This document shows positions 61,605-64,000 of a stretch of DNA of 64,000 nt, one piece after another. This DNA comes from Claveliimonas bilis. Lineage in GTDB: Bacteria; Bacillota; Clostridia; Lachnospirales; Lachnospiraceae. The DNA lies in the NCBI RefSeq assembly GCF_020892095.1, contig NZ_AP024845.1:372001-436000 (forward strand), in the 5' to 3' direction. Each line of letters begins with the position of its first letter. Positions within the stretch are counted from its first letter, which is position 1. Position numbers and translations under genes: made by a program. Under the pieces are notes generated by a model, which worked only from the letters and a program-made list of their open reading frames with translations, searched no databases and was not told where the DNA came from.

Positions 61605-63836
61605 TTATATTTTCTGCAGTTTTGCAAATACGGCGAACATTTTTTTCGTTCCGGCCGTATCAAATTCCACAGTCACTTCATAATCTCTTCCGCCTTCTAC
61701 AATGGAGGTCACAATTCCTTCTCCAAATTTCACATGACGTACTCTGTCGCCCACATCATAGCCGGGACCTTTTCCTCCTGCAACTTTAAACTGCTGTACC
61801 GGCTTTGGCGCAGTGAAGGGCTTTGACCGGAAAGACTGCCTTGCCTGCTGCCACGGCTTCGGCTTTTCTTCTTCCCTTTCCTCTTTTTCAAATTTTATTC
61901 CCGTTGCCAGAAGTTCCATAGGAATCTCTTTTAAAAACCGGGACATTTTATTGTACTGCGTTTCTCCTCTTACCATACGGCGCTTTGCGCAGGTTAAAGT
62001 CAGATGTTCCTTAGCCCTTGTGATTCCCACATAACAAAGCCTTCGCTCCTCCTCTATCTCCTCCGGATCGTCTGCCGTAATGGTCATATAGCTTGGAAAC
62101 AGCCCATCTTCCATACCTGCAAGATAAACCTGTGGAAATTCCAGTCCTTTGGCGCTGTGCAGCGTCATCAAAACAACATAGTCGCTGTTCTCATCCAGAC
62201 TGTCCACATCCGCTACAAGAGCAACCTCTTCCAGGAATCCACTTAACCCCGGTCTCTCTCCCTGTTCCTGGCAGGCCTCCTCATAAGCGGCTATTTTATT
62301 TTTCAGCTCATCAATATTTTCAATTCTTGCTTCCGCCTCTATTTCCCCTTCTGTTTTCAGCTCTTCTATGTACCCGGTGGTTTCCAGGATCTCATCCAGA
62401 AGCTGAGAAATACTGATCTCATCAGCCCTGGTACGGAAATGTTCCATCAAAGCTGCAAATGACTCCAGCCGTGCAAGTCCTCTTCCGATTCCCGGAATCA
62501 GATCTGCTCCCAGCAAAGCCTCATAAAAACTGATATCTCTGGCAAGGGCATATTCCTGCAGCCGGTTTACACTGGTAAGTCCGATCCCTCTTTTTGGAAC
62601 ATTGATAATACGTCTGACCGCAAGGTCGTCTCTGGCATTATCAATAGTCTTTAAATAAGCAAGCAGATCTTTTATTTCCCGCCTTGCATAGAAATTAATG
62701 CCGCCCACAATTTTATAGGGAATATTGGCCGCTACAAGCTTCTCCTCCAAAAGCCGGGACTGAGCGTTTGTCCGGTAAAGGACCGCATTATCATTATAAT
62801 TGCACCTTCCGTTTTCTATGTTCTCTTTTATATCGCCCACAATATATTCTGCCTCGTCATAGGCGGTGTCAAACTGACGAAAGGTGATCTTTTCTCCCTG
62901 ACCGTTATCCGTCCACAATGTCTTTTCTTTTCTGCCCCTATTGTTTCTTATCACTGCATTTGCTGCATCGAGTATCGTACTTGTGGACCGGTAATTCTGC
63001 TCCAGCTTGATCACCCTGGCATCCTCAAACACCTGCTCAAAATTCAGGATATTTCTGATATTTGCTCCCCGGAATTTGTAGATGGACTGGTCATCATCAC
63101 CTACTACACATAAATTCCGGTATTTAGCAGCCAGCAGACTGACAAGCTGAAACTGTACCGTATTGGTATCCTGGTATTCATCGATCATAATATACCGGAA
63201 GCGCTCCTGATAATAGTCCAGAACCTCCGGCTGTGTCTGGAACAGCTGCACCGCTTTCAGAAGAAGGTCGTCAAAATCCAGTGCGTTATTTGCCCTCATC
63301 TGTTTTTCATATTCCTCATAGACGGAAGCTATTTTCTGCCTTCCGAAATCCCCTTCTGACTGCAGCCGGTATTCTTCCGGAGTAATAAGCTCATTTTTCG
63401 CCGCTGAAATAGCTGCCAGAAGATTTCTCTCCCGATAAACTTTTGTATCAATCTGAAGACGTTTGCACACATCCTTCATCAATGTTTTCTGATCGTCTGT
63501 GTCATAAATCGTAAAATTTGTATCGTATCCCAGGCGATCAATGTGGCGTCTCAAAATCCTCACGCATGTAGAGTGAAAAGTACTCACCCAAATGCTTTCC
63601 GCCCCAAAACCAACGATCTGATCCACCCTTTCTCTCATCTCGCCGGCCGCTTTATTTGTAAAAGTAATGGCAAGGATATTCCAGGGATTAATTCCTTTTT
63701 CTTCTATTAAATATGCAATCCTGTGTGTCAGCACGCGGGTCTTTCCCGATCCGGCTCCTGCCAGGATCAAAAGTGGTCCCTCTGTATGATATACCGCTTC
63801 TCTTTGCGGCCCGTTCAGGCTGTCATAAATACTCAT
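61605..63836 (-). CDS. pcrA: ATP-dependent DNA helicase PcrA/UvrD
   Basis: This 743-aa superfamily 1A 3'-5' helicase takes part in repair and plasmid replication. It has the Q-motif LNGPQREAV, Walker A AGAGSGKTRVLTHR near residue 26, motif II MIDEYQDTN, motif III GDDDQSIYKFRG, and motif VI YVGITRAKEHL. The C-terminal Tudor-like tail (VRHVKFGEGIV, about 690-740) is the part that contacts RNA polymerase in PcrA. It starts behind AAGGAG and stands alone. Confidence 0.95.
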   Translation of the reverse strand: MSIYDSLNGPQREAVYHTEGPLLILAGAGSGKTRVLTHRIAYLIEEKGINPWNILAITFTNKAAGEMRERVDQIVGFGAESIWVSTFHSTCVRILRRHIDRLGYDTNFTIYDTDDQKTLMKDVCKRLQIDTKVYRERNLLAAISAAKNELITPEEYRLQSEGDFGRQKIASVYEEYEKQMRANNALDFDDLLLKAVQLFQTQPEVLDYYQERFRYIMIDEYQDTNTVQFQLVSLLAAKYRNLCVVGDDDQSIYKFRGANIRNILNFEQVFEDARVIKLEQNYRSTSTILDAANAVIRNNRGRKEKTLWTDNGQGEKITFRQFDTAYDEAEYIVGDIKENIENGRCNYNDNAVLYRTNAQSRLLEEKLVAANIPYKIVGGINFYARREIKDLLAYLKTIDNARDDLAVRRIINVPKRGIGLTSVNRLQEYALARDISFYEALLGADLIPGIGRGLARLESFAALMEHFRTRADEISISQLLDEILETTGYIEELKTEGEIEAEARIENIDELKNKIAAYEEACQEQGERPGLSGFLEEVALVADVDSLDENSDYVVLMTLHSAKGLEFPQVYLAGMEDGLFPSYMTITADDPEEIEEERRLCYVGITRAKEHLTLTCAKRRMVRGETQYNKMSRFLKEIPMELLATGIKFEKEEREEEKPKPWQQARQSFRSKPFTAPKPVQQFKVAGGKGPGYDVGDRVRHVKFGEGIVTSIVEGGRDYEVTVEFDTAGTKKMFAVFAKLQKI

Positions 63837-63873
63837 ACTTTCTCCTTAAAATGATATTTTCACGTTACGCTTC

Positions 63874-63902
63874 ATCATACCATACTTTTATTTTTCTTTC
63901 CA
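63874..63902 (-). promoter_or_regulatory. Possible pcrA promoter
   Basis: TATGAT (63874-63879) lies 17 bp from TGGAAA (63897-63902) on the minus strand. The remaining bases to 64000 show no gene. Confidence 0.35.
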
Positions 63903-64000
63903 GCCTTGACTCACACCGCTATAGAATTATATTTGATGTGACAGCATTCTTATGATATACTATGTACTAACACTGAGATAGGGTTGAAATTTCTACTGCA

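Overview
The window reads as a chromosome segment of a low-to-mid GC Gram-positive anaerobe of the class Clostridia, most likely family Lachnospiraceae. The indications are the ChW-repeat (clostridial hydrophobic repeat) surface proteins, teichoic-acid-type genes, a CdaA/CdaR pair, a RecD2-type helicase, strong AGGAGG ribosome binding sites and the style of the core genes. Genus assignment would be a guess. Every convincing gene lies on the minus strand, so transcription runs from 64000 towards 1. No tRNA, rRNA or CRISPR array was seen.

From the transcriptional upstream end: 63.8-59.7 kb is housekeeping (PcrA helicase, a small acidic membrane protein, an RlmD-type rRNA methyltransferase). 59.7-57.5 kb looks like a decayed patch: a stranded mobile-element-type sigma region 4 protein behind a terminator-bearing leader, an 11-residue-repeat helical protein, and a multi-spanning membrane gene split by a 275-bp MITE-like element and also shortened near its 3' end. 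57.5-55.2 kb holds a two-component system and a small membrane protein. 54.9-45.8 kb holds uvrB-uvrA, mreB, recD2 and comF.

45.8-37.3 kb is one apparent operon of eight genes: two unknown membrane proteins, the c-di-AMP cyclase cdaA with its regulator cdaR, HPr, a GtrA-like protein, a sugar nucleotidyltransferase and a secreted NlpC/P60 hydrolase. A promoter whose -35 box lies inside the terminator of that operon then starts a second operon (37.3-27.0 kb) with a structured leader of about 225 nt. It encodes four more secreted ChW proteins: a GH73-type glucosaminidase, a GH25 lysozyme, a YkuD L,D-transpeptidase and a GDPD phosphodiesterase. Together the five ChW proteins carry about 45 ChW repeats, largely arranged in threes.

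26.9-3.1 kb is a visibly AT-richer glycan cassette. It holds a broken acyltransferase gene; an extended SDR, a CTP-dependent cytidylyltransferase, a TagF/TagB-like phosphotransferase and LicD (a phosphopolyol-type decoration module); a Wzx flippase; many GT2 and GT4 glycosyltransferases; a probable lipid-linked-sugar trio (DPM1-like GT2, DUF2304, GT-C-like membrane protein); a TagGH/Wzm-Wzt-like ABC exporter; a MerR-methyltransferase fusion; and one further GT2. 3.0-0 kb carries rfbA, rfbB, rfbD and the first codons of a probable rfbC, which make dTDP-L-rhamnose. The promoter in front of rfbA has the 19-bp spacer and central palindrome of a MerR-regulated promoter. The simplest joint reading is a rhamnose-containing, phosphate-decorated wall polysaccharide made next to the enzymes that remodel that wall.
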